This document shows, piece after piece, positions 26,327 to 35,822 of a stretch of 64,000 nucleotides of DNA. The position numbers were made by a program, and so were the translations under genes. Position 1 is the first letter of the stretch, and the number at the start of each line of letters is the position of its first letter. Origin of the DNA: Peptacetobacter hiranonis (GTDB taxonomy: Bacteria; Bacillota; Clostridia; Peptostreptococcales; Peptostreptococcaceae). A model generated the notes under the pieces. It had not been told where the DNA came from and searched no databases. It saw only the letters and a list, made by a program, of their open reading frames with translations. The stretch is from NCBI RefSeq assembly GCF_008151785.1, contig NZ_CP036523.1, forward strand, positions 744,001 to 808,000, given 5' to 3'.

Positions 26327-27499
26327 ATGGATATATTAAAAAGAAAAAATAATAATTTAGATAAGATACTGTTTAGTTTTACTCTATTTGTAATTTTATT
26401 AAGAAGATATATGATTTTCAACTTAGAGCCTACAGCATTTGTAAATAAGAGTACGTCGTTGTTATTTTATGGCTCTATAGCACTTCTTATGTTTCAGTTT
26501 ATTCTTATAAAAAAACATAATATTACTGAAATTGCTATTTTTTTAGCTGCATGTGGTTTATATGTTTTTACTAGGGAAGGTGCTATTTTAGTATTAATTC
26601 TTTTAGCTATTACTATTAAAGATATTGATGATAAATATGTTGTAAAAAATTATCTTATTATAAATGCTTTATTTATAATAGCATTTATACTTATAGGTAA
26701 CTTTTTACCAGATTTGATAAAGATTTCAGATACTCATTATAGATTTAAAGACGGTATATACATAGTTAGAAATTGTTTTGGATTACACAATCCTAACCTT
26801 GTATTCTTCTATTCTATAGGGGTTTATGCTGCATATATATTCTTGAGATTTGATAAATATAATATGGTGGACAGAGCGATTTTATTATTTGTTACATTAT
26901 TTATTTATAAGATTACTATGAGTAGAACAGGGTTATTAACTATGATAGCGGCTTTATTTTTAGTGGATATTTTAAAATATTTAGATCTGAAAAAGTACAA
27001 AAAAATAAGTTTTTTAGTAAAAATATCTCCAATATTACTTTTAATTATGTCGGTTGGAATAGGACTTTTATTCTCTAAAAATGAGCTTTTCAATAGTGTT
27101 CTAGCTTCTAGACCTAAATTCTGGAATATATATTTAACACAAGAGGGTAATTTCTTATCTTTATTCGGAAATGTATATTCTGCAGAGATAAAACAAGCAA
27201 ATCCTTTAGATAATTCATATGTATACTTAACAGTTATGCTAGGATTGGTATCTGTGGTATTCTTTATGTTCTTATTGTACAAGGGATTAGATATTTTAAT
27301 AAAGAAAAATGAAAATAAGTATATTGCTGTTATAGCGATGTTTTTAGTTTATTCGTTTGCCGAAAATATACTATTTGAGGCAGGATTTAATTTTGGGATA
27401 GTATTTTTAATTAAATATATTATACTGGATGATACTTTAAAAAATAAGTTTAGGAGAAGAAAAGATGCTAGTGTCGCTAATAATGCCTACATTAAATAG
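26327..27499 (+). CDS. Polytopic membrane protein, O-antigen/EPS polymerase-like, 390 aa
   Basis: About ten membrane segments with a larger extracytoplasmic loop after about 120, and a late loop with ASRPKFWNIYLTQEGNFLSLFGN, a pattern seen in Wzy/EpsG-type polymerases. Sequence conservation in this group is low, so the call rests on topology and on its place among glycosyltransferases. It begins 1 base after the stop of the previous gene, and its 3' end overlaps the next gene by 35 bases, implying translational coupling. Confidence 0.65.
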   Translation: MDILKRKNNNLDKILFSFTLFVILLRRYMIFNLEPTAFVNKSTSLLFYGSIALLMFQFILIKKHNITEIAIFLAACGLYVFTREGAILVLILLAITIKDIDDKYVVKNYLIINALFIIAFILIGNFLPDLIKISDTHYRFKDGIYIVRNCFGLHNPNLVFFYSIGVYAAYIFLRFDKYNMVDRAILLFVTLFIYKITMSRTGLLTMIAALFLVDILKYLDLKKYKKISFLVKISPILLLIMSVGIGLLFSKNELFNSVLASRPKFWNIYLTQEGNFLSLFGNVYSAEIKQANPLDNSYVYLTVMLGLVSVVFFMFLLYKGLDILIKKNENKYIAVIAMFLVYSFAENILFEAGFNFGIVFLIKYIILDDTLKNKFRRRKDASVANNAYIK

Positions 27500-28307
27500 G
27501 TTTGATGATATATACAGATTTATGGATAGTTTGCTTGAGCAAACATATAAAAATTTTGAGCTTATTGTTGTAGATCAAAATGAGAACAATAAGGTTAAGG
27601 AAATTGTCGATAAATATGTAGAACGTTTAGATATAAAATATATAAAAAGTAACAAAAAAGGACTTAGCTATAATAGAAATTTAGGAATTGATGTCGCAAA
27701 GGGGGAGGTTTTAGCCTTTCCTGATGACGACTGTGCATATAAGCCTGATACAGTAGAAAAGGCTATTAATTTTTTTGAAAAAAATCAGGATTATAAAATC
27801 TATAGTTGTAAGACACTTGATTTTGATGAAAAAGAAGGCTTTATAAAAATGAATGATGGAATTTGTGAGATAAAGAGTACAAATATATCATTTACAGTTT
27901 GCTCTATTACATTCTTTGTTAATTTTGGAGAAGATAGAAACTATGTTAAATTCGATGAAAGATTAGGTGTAGGAGCTGAGTTTGGAGCAGGAGAAGAAAC
28001 TGACTATGTTTTAGAACTTCTTAGTAGAGGGTTTAAAGGAAGATATTTTGGTGATGATATTATACATCATCCAGTTAAGAAGCATTCTAAATCGAGTGCT
28101 AAGTATGAGAGAGATTTTAATTACGGTAGAGGATTTGGAGCTCTTTGTAAGAAAGAGATAGTTTATAGAAAAAATTATAAATTTATAAAGATTATGGCAT
28201 ATAAGCTTATAAGAAATATAGGTGGAATAATTTTAAACAAGGATAGAGATTATCACGAAGCTACTATAAAAGGTAGAATAGAGGGCTTTAGACAATATAA
28301 AATGTAA
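27465..28307 (+). CDS. Family 2 glycosyltransferase, 280 aa
   Basis: GT-A fold: VSLIMPTLNRFDDIYRFMDSLLEQTYKNFELIVVDQNENN, then AFPDDDCAYKP containing the DDD metal site and GAGEETDYVLELL. The start lies inside the preceding polymerase-like gene (35-base overlap) with TAGGAGAAG before the ATG. Probably adds one sugar of the repeat unit. Confidence 0.85.
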   Translation: MLVSLIMPTLNRFDDIYRFMDSLLEQTYKNFELIVVDQNENNKVKEIVDKYVERLDIKYIKSNKKGLSYNRNLGIDVAKGEVLAFPDDDCAYKPDTVEKAINFFEKNQDYKIYSCKTLDFDEKEGFIKMNDGICEIKSTNISFTVCSITFFVNFGEDRNYVKFDERLGVGAEFGAGEETDYVLELLSRGFKGRYFGDDIIHHPVKKHSKSSAKYERDFNYGRGFGALCKKEIVYRKNYKFIKIMAYKLIRNIGGIILNKDRDYHEATIKGRIEGFRQYKM

Positions 28308-28325
28308 TGTGAGATGAGGTAAGTT

Positions 28326-29504
28326 ATGGAAAAAATAAAAAAATTATTTAATATGATTTTAGCTTTACTTCAGTACCCATTCAAGAAAGGTATTTTTAAG
28401 GATAAGAATATATGGCTGATAGGTGGTCATTCTGGAGATATATACGACGATAACTCAAAGTTTTTATACGAGTATATATTAAAAAATCACAAGGAAATAG
28501 ATATATATTGGGTTATTGATAAAAATAGTAAGGTAAAGGATAAAATTCCTGGCAATAAGTTAATAAAAGGAAGTGTAGAAAATTATCTGTACTATTATAA
28601 TGCGGAGGTAGTTATATTTTCACATGCTCCTTCTGCAGATATAGCACCGTATAATTTTGCAGTTCCTGTTCTTAATAGATTCCATAAGAAGACATTTAAG
28701 GTATTTTTAAATCATGGAGCTATAAGCTTTAAGAAAAGAAAGCCTATGAATGCTAGATTTAAGAATTTAATAGATGAACTGATGCGCAGCTACAATATGG
28801 CTACAGCTATATCTGATTTTGAAAAAAATATAATGGTAAATGAGTGGGGAATGGATAATGAAGCAGTTTGTGTTACAGGATGTGCAAGACAGGATAATCT
28901 TCCATTAAATAAAAAACCTGCTTCAAGAGATATATTATATATGCCTACTTGGAGAGATTGGATTAAGTTTGGCGATAAAAAATTCACTGATACTGAGTAT
29001 TTTAGTAATATTATGTTATTCTTAAATGACGAGAAACTTAATGAGGCATTGGAAGCTAATGATGTAAATATAAAATTTTATATGCACCATTTAATGCACG
29101 AGTTTATTGATGATATAAAAGAAAATATAACTGGAAAGAGAATTAAATTTTTAGATAAAGATGTTACATTAGCCGATGAGATAACTTCATCAGCAGCTAA
29201 TATAACAGACTACTCTGGTGTAGCAATGGACTTTATGTATATGGATAGACCTATACTTTTCTATCAGTTTGATGTTGAAAAATATAAAGAAGAGGTTGAT
29301 TCTTATATAGATTTAGATAATGAAATGTTTGGGGATGTGGCTTACAATAAGGATCAAGCAGTTGATAAATTAATTAATATAATAGAAAGTGGTTTTGAGG
29401 TTACAGAAAGTCAAAGGATTGCAAGAAATAAATTTTTCAGATACAATGATAATGGCAATTGCGAAAGAATTTACCATTGCATAGTAGAAAAATTAAACAA
29501 ATAA
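28326..29504 (+). CDS. CDP-glycerol glycerophosphotransferase family protein (TagB/TagF-like), 392 aa
   Basis: Contains the family hallmarks IWLIGGHSGDIYDDNSKFLYEY, VFLNHGAISFKK (catalytic His), ILYMPTWRD and ITDYSGVAMDFMYMDRPILFYQFD. Such enzymes move glycerol- or ribitol-phosphate, or a sugar phosphate, from a CDP-activated donor to a growing polymer. No CDP-glycerol synthase is present in this window. In C. difficile the PSII cluster has a relative, and PSII is a hexaglycosyl phosphate polymer, so this enzyme may make the phosphodiester link. That is inference. Confidence 0.85.
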   Translation: MEKIKKLFNMILALLQYPFKKGIFKDKNIWLIGGHSGDIYDDNSKFLYEYILKNHKEIDIYWVIDKNSKVKDKIPGNKLIKGSVENYLYYYNAEVVIFSHAPSADIAPYNFAVPVLNRFHKKTFKVFLNHGAISFKKRKPMNARFKNLIDELMRSYNMATAISDFEKNIMVNEWGMDNEAVCVTGCARQDNLPLNKKPASRDILYMPTWRDWIKFGDKKFTDTEYFSNIMLFLNDEKLNEALEANDVNIKFYMHHLMHEFIDDIKENITGKRIKFLDKDVTLADEITSSAANITDYSGVAMDFMYMDRPILFYQFDVEKYKEEVDSYIDLDNEMFGDVAYNKDQAVDKLINIIESGFEVTESQRIARNKFFRYNDNGNCERIYHCIVEKLNK

Positions 29505-29525
29505 CAAATGATGAGGAAAATTAAG

Positions 29526-30275
29526 ATGGATAAAAATTTAGTGTCTATAATTACTCCCATGTATAATGCTGAAAAATATATTGTAGGGACAATAGAATCA
29601 GTTCTTAATCAGACATATAAAAACTGGGAAATGATAATTGTCGACGATTGTTCAACAGATGGTTGTTCTGAAATAGCAAAATCATACTCAGAAAATGACA
29701 ATAGAATAAAATATATAAGAACTGAAAAAAATTCTGGAGTTTCTAATGCAAGGAATGTAGCCTTAAAAATGGCTAATGGGGCTTTTATTGCCTTTTTGGA
29801 TAGTGATGATATATGGGATTGTGAAAAATTAGAAAAACAGATTAGGTTTATGCAGGAAAACGACTATGTTATAACATTCACTGCATATGAACTAATGGAT
29901 GAAAATAGCAATAGGATGCATAAGGAAATAAGAGTTCCGAAAAGTGTGGACTACAATACTCTTTTAAAAGGTAATGTTCTTGGGTGTTTAACTGTAATAA
30001 TAAATAGAGAGAAACTTGGTTTTGATATAAGAATGAGTGGAGAAAGACATGAAGATTATGTTCTTTGGTTATCTATATTAAAGAGAGGTATAATAGCTTA
30101 CGGTATCGATGAGGTATTAGCTATGTATAGAAAATCAAGTAGTTCTTTAAGTGGTAATAAATTTAAGGCAGCAAAATGGACTTGGAATATATATAGAAAT
30201 ATTGAGAAGATACCATTCCCGAAGGCTGTTTATTATTTTATAAATTATGCTATAAATGGAATTAAGAAAAGTTAG
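29526..30275 (+). CDS. Family 2 glycosyltransferase, 249 aa
   Basis: GT-A: LVSIITPMYNAEKYIVGTIESVLNQTYKNWEMIIVDDCSTD and AFLDSDDIW (DSDD metal site), GERHEDYVLWLSILKRG. Start set at ATG 29526 (GAGG 9 bases upstream) because it aligns exactly with the start of its paralogue at 31246; earlier ATGs at 29508 and 29511 are less likely. The two paralogues share the unusual C-terminal pattern SSLSGNKFKAAKWTWNIYRN. Confidence 0.87.
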   Translation: MDKNLVSIITPMYNAEKYIVGTIESVLNQTYKNWEMIIVDDCSTDGCSEIAKSYSENDNRIKYIRTEKNSGVSNARNVALKMANGAFIAFLDSDDIWDCEKLEKQIRFMQENDYVITFTAYELMDENSNRMHKEIRVPKSVDYNTLLKGNVLGCLTVIINREKLGFDIRMSGERHEDYVLWLSILKRGIIAYGIDEVLAMYRKSSSSLSGNKFKAAKWTWNIYRNIEKIPFPKAVYYFINYAINGIKKS

Positions 30276-30289
30276 AAGGGAGAAAAATT

Positions 30290-31195
30290 ATGTATAAATA
30301 CAAATTTACAATATTTACTCCTACATATAATAGAGAATATACACTTCCAAAGCTTTACAATGATTTGAAAAATCAGACATACAAAGATTTTGAGTGGTTA
30401 ATAGTAGATGATGGAAGTACGGATAATACAGAGGAATTAGTAAATAAATTCATTGAAGAAGATATCTTAGATATTAGATATATAAAGAAGGAGAATGGTG
30501 GAAAACATACTGCTATAAATGTAGGCGTTAGAGAGGCCAATGGAGAATTTTTCTTTATTGTAGATAGCGATGATGGACTTATGCCTAATTCTATGGAATT
30601 AGTTATTCAGGAATGGGATAAAGTTGATAATAAAGAGGAGTTCTGCGGTATTGTTGGTCTATGCTTAAGAATGGAAGATGGAAAAACACTAGGAACAGAA
30701 GTTCCAGAAGAACATTTGATATGCCACTTTGCGGAATTATATTATAAATTTGGAGTAAAAGGCGATAAAACAATAGTATTTTTAACAGATATTTTAAAAC
30801 AGTATCCTTTCCCAGAAAGAGAAGGAATAAGATTTTTACCAGAGAGCGTTGTTTGGTATGAAATATCTAAATACTATAAGGTTAGATGTATAAATGAACC
30901 TATGATAATAAGGGAATATTTAGAAGATGGGCTTACAAAGAATATTCTTAAAAAGAGTGCTTTAAAGGGAAGAGCATTAGAGTATTTATATCTTACAAAT
31001 CAAAATACATATCCATTAAAGGATTTCCCTTATATGTGGATAAAGAATTATATAAATTTAGCTAGATATTCGTTATTGTCAGATAGTAAATATTTTAATG
31101 AGATAAACAAGATAAGAGATAAATTTATGTATATATTATGTTTTCCACTAGGTTATTACAAATATTTAAGACAAAAGAAATTTGTTAAGGAATAA
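30290..31195 (+). CDS. Family 2 glycosyltransferase, 301 aa
   Basis: FTIFTPTYNREYTLPKLYNDLKNQTYKDFEWLIVDDGSTDNTEEL, GGKHTAINVGVREANGEFFFIVDSDDGL (metal site) and a C-terminal region with RFLPESVVWYEISKYYK. The ribosome site AGAAGGGAG precedes the ATG. It resembles GT2 enzymes of capsule loci in Firmicutes; specificity unknown. Confidence 0.86.
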   Translation: MYKYKFTIFTPTYNREYTLPKLYNDLKNQTYKDFEWLIVDDGSTDNTEELVNKFIEEDILDIRYIKKENGGKHTAINVGVREANGEFFFIVDSDDGLMPNSMELVIQEWDKVDNKEEFCGIVGLCLRMEDGKTLGTEVPEEHLICHFAELYYKFGVKGDKTIVFLTDILKQYPFPEREGIRFLPESVVWYEISKYYKVRCINEPMIIREYLEDGLTKNILKKSALKGRALEYLYLTNQNTYPLKDFPYMWIKNYINLARYSLLSDSKYFNEINKIRDKFMYILCFPLGYYKYLRQKKFVKE

Positions 31196-31245
31196 GTTTT
31201 AGTTTGAAAAAATAATATTGCTAATATATAAGGAGAGTATAACGT

Positions 31246-31998
31246 ATGAATGAACCATTGGTATCAATAATAACTCCTGTATATAATGCAGAGCGGTTTT
31301 TAGAAGATACGATAAAATCGGTACAGAAGCAGTCATATAAGAATTGGGAACTTGTTTTAGTAGACGACTGCTCAAAAGATAGTTCATCAGAAATAATAGA
31401 AAAATTCCGAAATAGTGATGATAGAATAAGATATATCAAATTAGAAAAGAATTCCGGAGCAGCTATTAGTAGAAATACTGGTATAAAGAACGCGAATGGT
31501 AGATTTATAGCATTTGTAGATAGCGATGATCTCTGGGAGGAAACTAAGTTAGAAAAGCAGATTGAATATATGCTAAGGGAAAATATAGGATTTTCCTTTA
31601 CTTCATATAGATATATGAGAGAAAATGGAGAAAAGACTAATAAAGTTGCAAAGGCTCCAAAGAAGATTGATTATGAAGGACTTTTAAAGAACACTATAAT
31701 AGGATGTTCAACCGTAGTATTAGATCGAAAAATTATAGGTGATTTTGAAATGCCTTTAGTTAAGAGAGGACAGGATACTGCTACATGGTTGAAAATACTT
31801 AGAACAGAAAAGTATGCATATGGGATAGAGGAGCCACTAGTTAATTATAGAATAGTAGGTAATTCTCTATCTAGTAATAAGATAAAAGCCTTAAAGAGAA
31901 CATGGAATACGTATAGAAACGTGGAGGGCTTAGGTCTGTTTAAAAGCATGTATGTATTCTGTTTTTATGTAGTTAATGCTATAAGAAAGAGATTATAG
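31246..31998 (+). CDS. Family 2 glycosyltransferase, 250 aa (paralogue of 29526 gene)
   Basis: LVSIITPVYNAERFLEDTIKSVQKQSYKNWELVLVDDCSKD, AFVDSDDLWEE and NSLSSNKIKALKRTWNTYRN. Collinear with the 29526 protein over its whole length, so the two arose by duplication and may add the same or related sugars at different positions. Confidence 0.87.
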   Translation: MNEPLVSIITPVYNAERFLEDTIKSVQKQSYKNWELVLVDDCSKDSSSEIIEKFRNSDDRIRYIKLEKNSGAAISRNTGIKNANGRFIAFVDSDDLWEETKLEKQIEYMLRENIGFSFTSYRYMRENGEKTNKVAKAPKKIDYEGLLKNTIIGCSTVVLDRKIIGDFEMPLVKRGQDTATWLKILRTEKYAYGIEEPLVNYRIVGNSLSSNKIKALKRTWNTYRNVEGLGLFKSMYVFCFYVVNAIRKRL

Positions 31999-32024
31999 CG
32001 TTGTATTGATTGGGAGGCGAAATG

Positions 32025-33317
32025 ATGAAAATAGCAGTAGCAGGAACAGGATATGTTGGTCTTGTGACAGGTGCTTGTTTAGCTGAAAAAGGACATAATG
32101 TAGTCTGTGTCGATATAGATGAAAAAAAGGTAGAAAAAATGAAGGCTGGTTTTTCACCTATATACGAAGAAGGACTAGAAGAAATAATGCAGAAAAATTA
32201 TAAAGACGGAAGAATTGATTATACAACGGATTATGAATCTGCTTATAAAAATTCTGATGTAATCTTTATAGCTGTAGGTACACCTGAGAGAAGCGATGGA
32301 TCAGCGAATCTTGATTATATAAAAAAGGTTGCTATACAGATTTCTAAAAGCATAGAAAAAGACACATTAATAGTAATAAAATCTACAGTTCCAATAGGAA
32401 CTAATGGAAAAATAGAAGAGTATATAAGAAGAAACTTAAATAAAAATATTCATATTGAGCTAGCTTCTAATCCAGAGTTTTTAGCACAGGGTACAGCAGT
32501 TCACGATACCTTAAATGCGTCTAGGATAGTAATAGGTGTTGAGAGTGAATGGGCTGAAGGAATAATGAAAGAAATTTATTCGCCTTTTGAAATACCTATG
32601 ATTGTAACTGATAGAAATAGTGCTGAGATGATAAAATATGCATCAAACGACTTTTTAGCTTTAAAAATATCTTATATGAATGATATAGCTAATTTATGTG
32701 AGATAGTAGGGGCTAATGTTGAGGATGTTGCAAAAGGAATGAGCTATGATGATAGAATAGGAAGCAAGTTCTTGAGAGCTGGAATAGGATATGGAGGTTC
32801 TTGTTTCCCTAAAGATACAAAGGCTCTTCACTGGTTATCAGCTCAGAATGGATATGAGTTAAAGACTGTTAGAGCAGCTATAGAGGTAAATGAACAGCAG
32901 AAACTAAAATTAGTTAGAGCTGCAGCAGAAAAGATAGAATCATTTGAGGGTATGAAGGTAGCTATACTAGGTCTTACATTTAAACCAGGTACTGATGATT
33001 TAAGAGAATCACCAGCTATACCAAATATAGAATACCTTCTTGATAGAGGTGCTGATATATATGCATTTGATCCAGTTGGTGTTGAAAATGCAAAGAAATT
33101 GTTTGGAGATAAGATAGTCTATACAAAAACAGCTAAGGAAGCGTTAAAAGATGCTAAACTTTGTTTTATAATGACTGAATGGAAAGAGGTTAAAGATCTT
33201 ACTCCTAATGATTTTAATGAAAATATGGCAGAAAGTATAGTTTATGATGGAAGAAATTGCTACTGTCCTGAAGATATGAAAAATGCCGGAATAGAGTACT
33301 ATTCAATAGGTAGATAA
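32025..33317 (+). CDS. UDP-glucose 6-dehydrogenase, 430 aa
   Basis: Makes UDP-glucuronate from UDP-glucose with two NAD+. NAD-binding MKIAVAGTGYVGLVTGACLAEKGH, STVPIGTN, NPEFLAQGTAVHD, active-site Cys in GYGGSCFPKDTKAL (about 250-263), and the C-terminal UDP-binding GLTFKPGTDDLRESP. ATG 32025 has GGGAGG at a good distance; ATG 32022 is an alternative. It implies a uronic acid in the polymer, or a precursor for one. Confidence 0.93.
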   Translation: MKIAVAGTGYVGLVTGACLAEKGHNVVCVDIDEKKVEKMKAGFSPIYEEGLEEIMQKNYKDGRIDYTTDYESAYKNSDVIFIAVGTPERSDGSANLDYIKKVAIQISKSIEKDTLIVIKSTVPIGTNGKIEEYIRRNLNKNIHIELASNPEFLAQGTAVHDTLNASRIVIGVESEWAEGIMKEIYSPFEIPMIVTDRNSAEMIKYASNDFLALKISYMNDIANLCEIVGANVEDVAKGMSYDDRIGSKFLRAGIGYGGSCFPKDTKALHWLSAQNGYELKTVRAAIEVNEQQKLKLVRAAAEKIESFEGMKVAILGLTFKPGTDDLRESPAIPNIEYLLDRGADIYAFDPVGVENAKKLFGDKIVYTKTAKEALKDAKLCFIMTEWKEVKDLTPNDFNENMAESIVYDGRNCYCPEDMKNAGIEYYSIGR

Positions 33318-33333
33318 ATTTTAGGAGAAGGAA

Positions 33334-34461
33334 ATGAAAATTTTACATATAAATTCATACTATATAAGTTCGACAATATATAAGCATTTGATATCTCATA
33401 TGGATAGACCAGGGATATTAAATGATATATATATTCCAGTAGATAGAGATGAAAACATAGGAAAGTATAAAGGAATTGAGTCAGAGAGGATAAATTATAT
33501 CTATTCTAAATGTTTTGGAAAGTTAGATAGAATAATATTCCATCTGAAAAATTATAGAATAGAAAAAGATATGTATAAAAAAGTGGATTTTGATGGTGTT
33601 GATGTTGTACATGCACATTCGCTTTTTGTAAATGGTTACTTAGCACTTAAACTAAAAAGAAAGCTTGGATATGATTACATGGTAGCTATAAGGGCTACTG
33701 ATGTTAAAGTATTTTTCAAAAAGATGATAATGCTTAGAAAGCTAGGCGTTGAAATAATGAAGAATGCTAAGTATTTAGTATTTATATCACCTTACTATAA
33801 GGATGATGTAATAGATACTTATGTACCAGAAAATCTTAGAGAAGAAATGAAGAAAAAATCTATTGTAATACCAAATGGTGTAGATAAATTCTGGCTTGAT
33901 AATATGGATATGAGAGAGAGAGTATTCAAGGATAAAGATATAAGACTTGTTTATGCCGGAAGACTTGAAGGGGTTAAAAACTTAGATACTACAATAGCAG
34001 TATTAAAAGAGCTTATAAAAAGAGGATATAATGCTACATTGGATATAATAGGAAAAGGACCGGAAGAAGGCAAGATAAAGAAACTTGCTGAAGGTGAATT
34101 AGAAGGAGCTTTAAACTTTTATGGATTTATGCCTAAAGAGGAGCTTATAAAATTTTATAGAAGAAATGATATATTTATAATGCCTTCTAAAAGAGAAACT
34201 TTTGGTCTAGTATATATAGAAGCTTTATCTCAAGGTCTTCCTATAATATACACTAAAAATGAAGGTGTATATGGCTACTTTAAAGAAGGAGAGGCAGGAT
34301 ATGCGGTTGACTGTAACAATGTATCTGAAATAGCTGATAGAGTAGAGGATATATACAACAGAAATGTATGGAATATGGAACATCTTGAAGAAAAAATAAA
34401 AAATGACTTCAATTGGGACAATATTGTTGAAGAATATATAAAGTATTATTATACTTTTTAA
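33334..34461 (+). CDS. Family 4 glycosyltransferase, 375 aa
   Basis: GT-B fold with VDVVHAHSLFVNGYLALKLK, VIPNGVDKFW, the RLVYAGRLEGVKNL strand and the EX7E donor motif in MPSKRETFGLVYIEALSQGLPIIY. It ends the first half of the operon and is followed by a terminator. Confidence 0.88.
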   Translation: MKILHINSYYISSTIYKHLISHMDRPGILNDIYIPVDRDENIGKYKGIESERINYIYSKCFGKLDRIIFHLKNYRIEKDMYKKVDFDGVDVVHAHSLFVNGYLALKLKRKLGYDYMVAIRATDVKVFFKKMIMLRKLGVEIMKNAKYLVFISPYYKDDVIDTYVPENLREEMKKKSIVIPNGVDKFWLDNMDMRERVFKDKDIRLVYAGRLEGVKNLDTTIAVLKELIKRGYNATLDIIGKGPEEGKIKKLAEGELEGALNFYGFMPKEELIKFYRRNDIFIMPSKRETFGLVYIEALSQGLPIIYTKNEGVYGYFKEGEAGYAVDCNNVSEIADRVEDIYNRNVWNMEHLEEKIKNDFNWDNIVEEYIKYYYTF

Positions 34462-34473
34462 ATGATGATTAGT

Positions 34474-34518
34474 AGTTCTCGGTATTAATACAATTATTAA
34501 TGCCGAGAACTTTTTTTA
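34474..34518 (+). terminator. Terminator after first polymer operon
   Basis: AGTTCTCGGTATTAATA pairs with TATTAATGCCGAGAACT, followed by TTTTTTT. Confidence 0.85.
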
Positions 34519-34616
34519 TGTAATTAATTAAAAATCTATTAAAGTTAACTGTAATGATGTATAATATAAAATTAGCGATTAATATAGGAATTTATTTTTA
34601 GAAAGGATACAACTTT

Positions 34617-35822
34617 ATGAAGATACTATATATTGTCAATATGGATGAGAATAATAAAAAAGGTCTTTTTATGGCTACACATGAAAAGATAAAAGCAATA
34701 ATGAAAAATCATCCAGAGAACGAATATAAAGTAATATCTGTACAGTTTAAAGATACTGGTATTTTTAGGATGGCTAAAAAAATAGCAGGAAAGCATACCT
34801 ATGATAAGACTAGTGATGGTTTTGAGCTTGATGGTATAAAATACAAAAAAGTATATTTAAGTATAGATATGAAGAGTAAAAAAGCTGAAAAGCTAGAAAA
34901 TGATAAAGAAAGGTTTATGGAATTTTTCAATACTTGCAAATCAGATATAGAAGAGTGTGATATGGTTAGCTGCCATTGGGGATACCCTCATGGGAGAATT
35001 GCGTATTGGATAAATAGAGAGTTTAAAAAGCCATATATCGTTACTTACCATGGAAGTGATGTACATACTATGCCATTTGAAAATGAGCATATAAAAACAA
35101 AAGTACTTCAGATAATGGAAAATGCAAAACAGAATATATTTGTAAGTAAAAAGCTTATGGATACTGCTAGAGAGCTAGGGTATACAGGAGATAACTGTAC
35201 CGCATCGAGAAATGGTGTAAATACTAAAAACTTCTACATAATATCTGATGAGGAAAAGAATTCTATAAGAGAAAGATACCATATTAAAGGTAAAAATATT
35301 GGATTTGTTGGAGCTGTAAATAAGATAAAAAGAGCTGACAAATTTGCGAAAATATTTGATAGTATAAAACAGATTGATCCAAGTAATGAATATACATTTA
35401 CAGTTGTTGGAGATGGTCCTTTAAAATCTCAAGTAGAAAAGGAATGCAATGAAAAAGGATTAAAGGCTGTATTTACAGGGAATCAAGATGTAGATATGGT
35501 TAGAAATTTGATGAATACAATGGATGTTATGATACTTCCTAGTAGAAGAGAGGGATTTGGCTGCGTTATAACTGAGGCAAATGCATGTGGTGTGCCTGTT
35601 GTAGGTAGTGATGCAGGTGGGATTTCTGAGGCTATTGGGATAAAAGAAAATATCATAGCTGATGGCGATGAGTTTGAAAAGAGAATAGCTAAAAGAGTTG
35701 TTGAGGTGGTAAACTCTGAAAATGATAAAGAATCTCTTTCAAAATATACTTTAGAGAATTTCTCTTGGGATAAAATAGCAGAAGATGAAGCCTCTTTTTA
35801 TGGAGAGGGGGACATAAGATAA
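34617..35822 (+). CDS. Family 4 glycosyltransferase, 401 aa
   Basis: GT-B: CDMVSCHWGYPHGRIAYWINREFKKPYIVTYHGSDVH, ASRNGVNTKNFY, IGFVGAVNKIKRA and LPSRREGFGCVITEANACGVPVVGSDAGG (EX7E). A -10 TATAAT at 34560-34565, 52 bases upstream of the start, may begin a new transcript. The stop codon touches the ATG of the next gene. Confidence 0.87.
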   Translation: MKILYIVNMDENNKKGLFMATHEKIKAIMKNHPENEYKVISVQFKDTGIFRMAKKIAGKHTYDKTSDGFELDGIKYKKVYLSIDMKSKKAEKLENDKERFMEFFNTCKSDIEECDMVSCHWGYPHGRIAYWINREFKKPYIVTYHGSDVHTMPFENEHIKTKVLQIMENAKQNIFVSKKLMDTARELGYTGDNCTASRNGVNTKNFYIISDEEKNSIRERYHIKGKNIGFVGAVNKIKRADKFAKIFDSIKQIDPSNEYTFTVVGDGPLKSQVEKECNEKGLKAVFTGNQDVDMVRNLMNTMDVMILPSRREGFGCVITEANACGVPVVGSDAGGISEAIGIKENIIADGDEFEKRIAKRVVEVVNSENDKESLSKYTLENFSWDKIAEDEASFYGEGDIR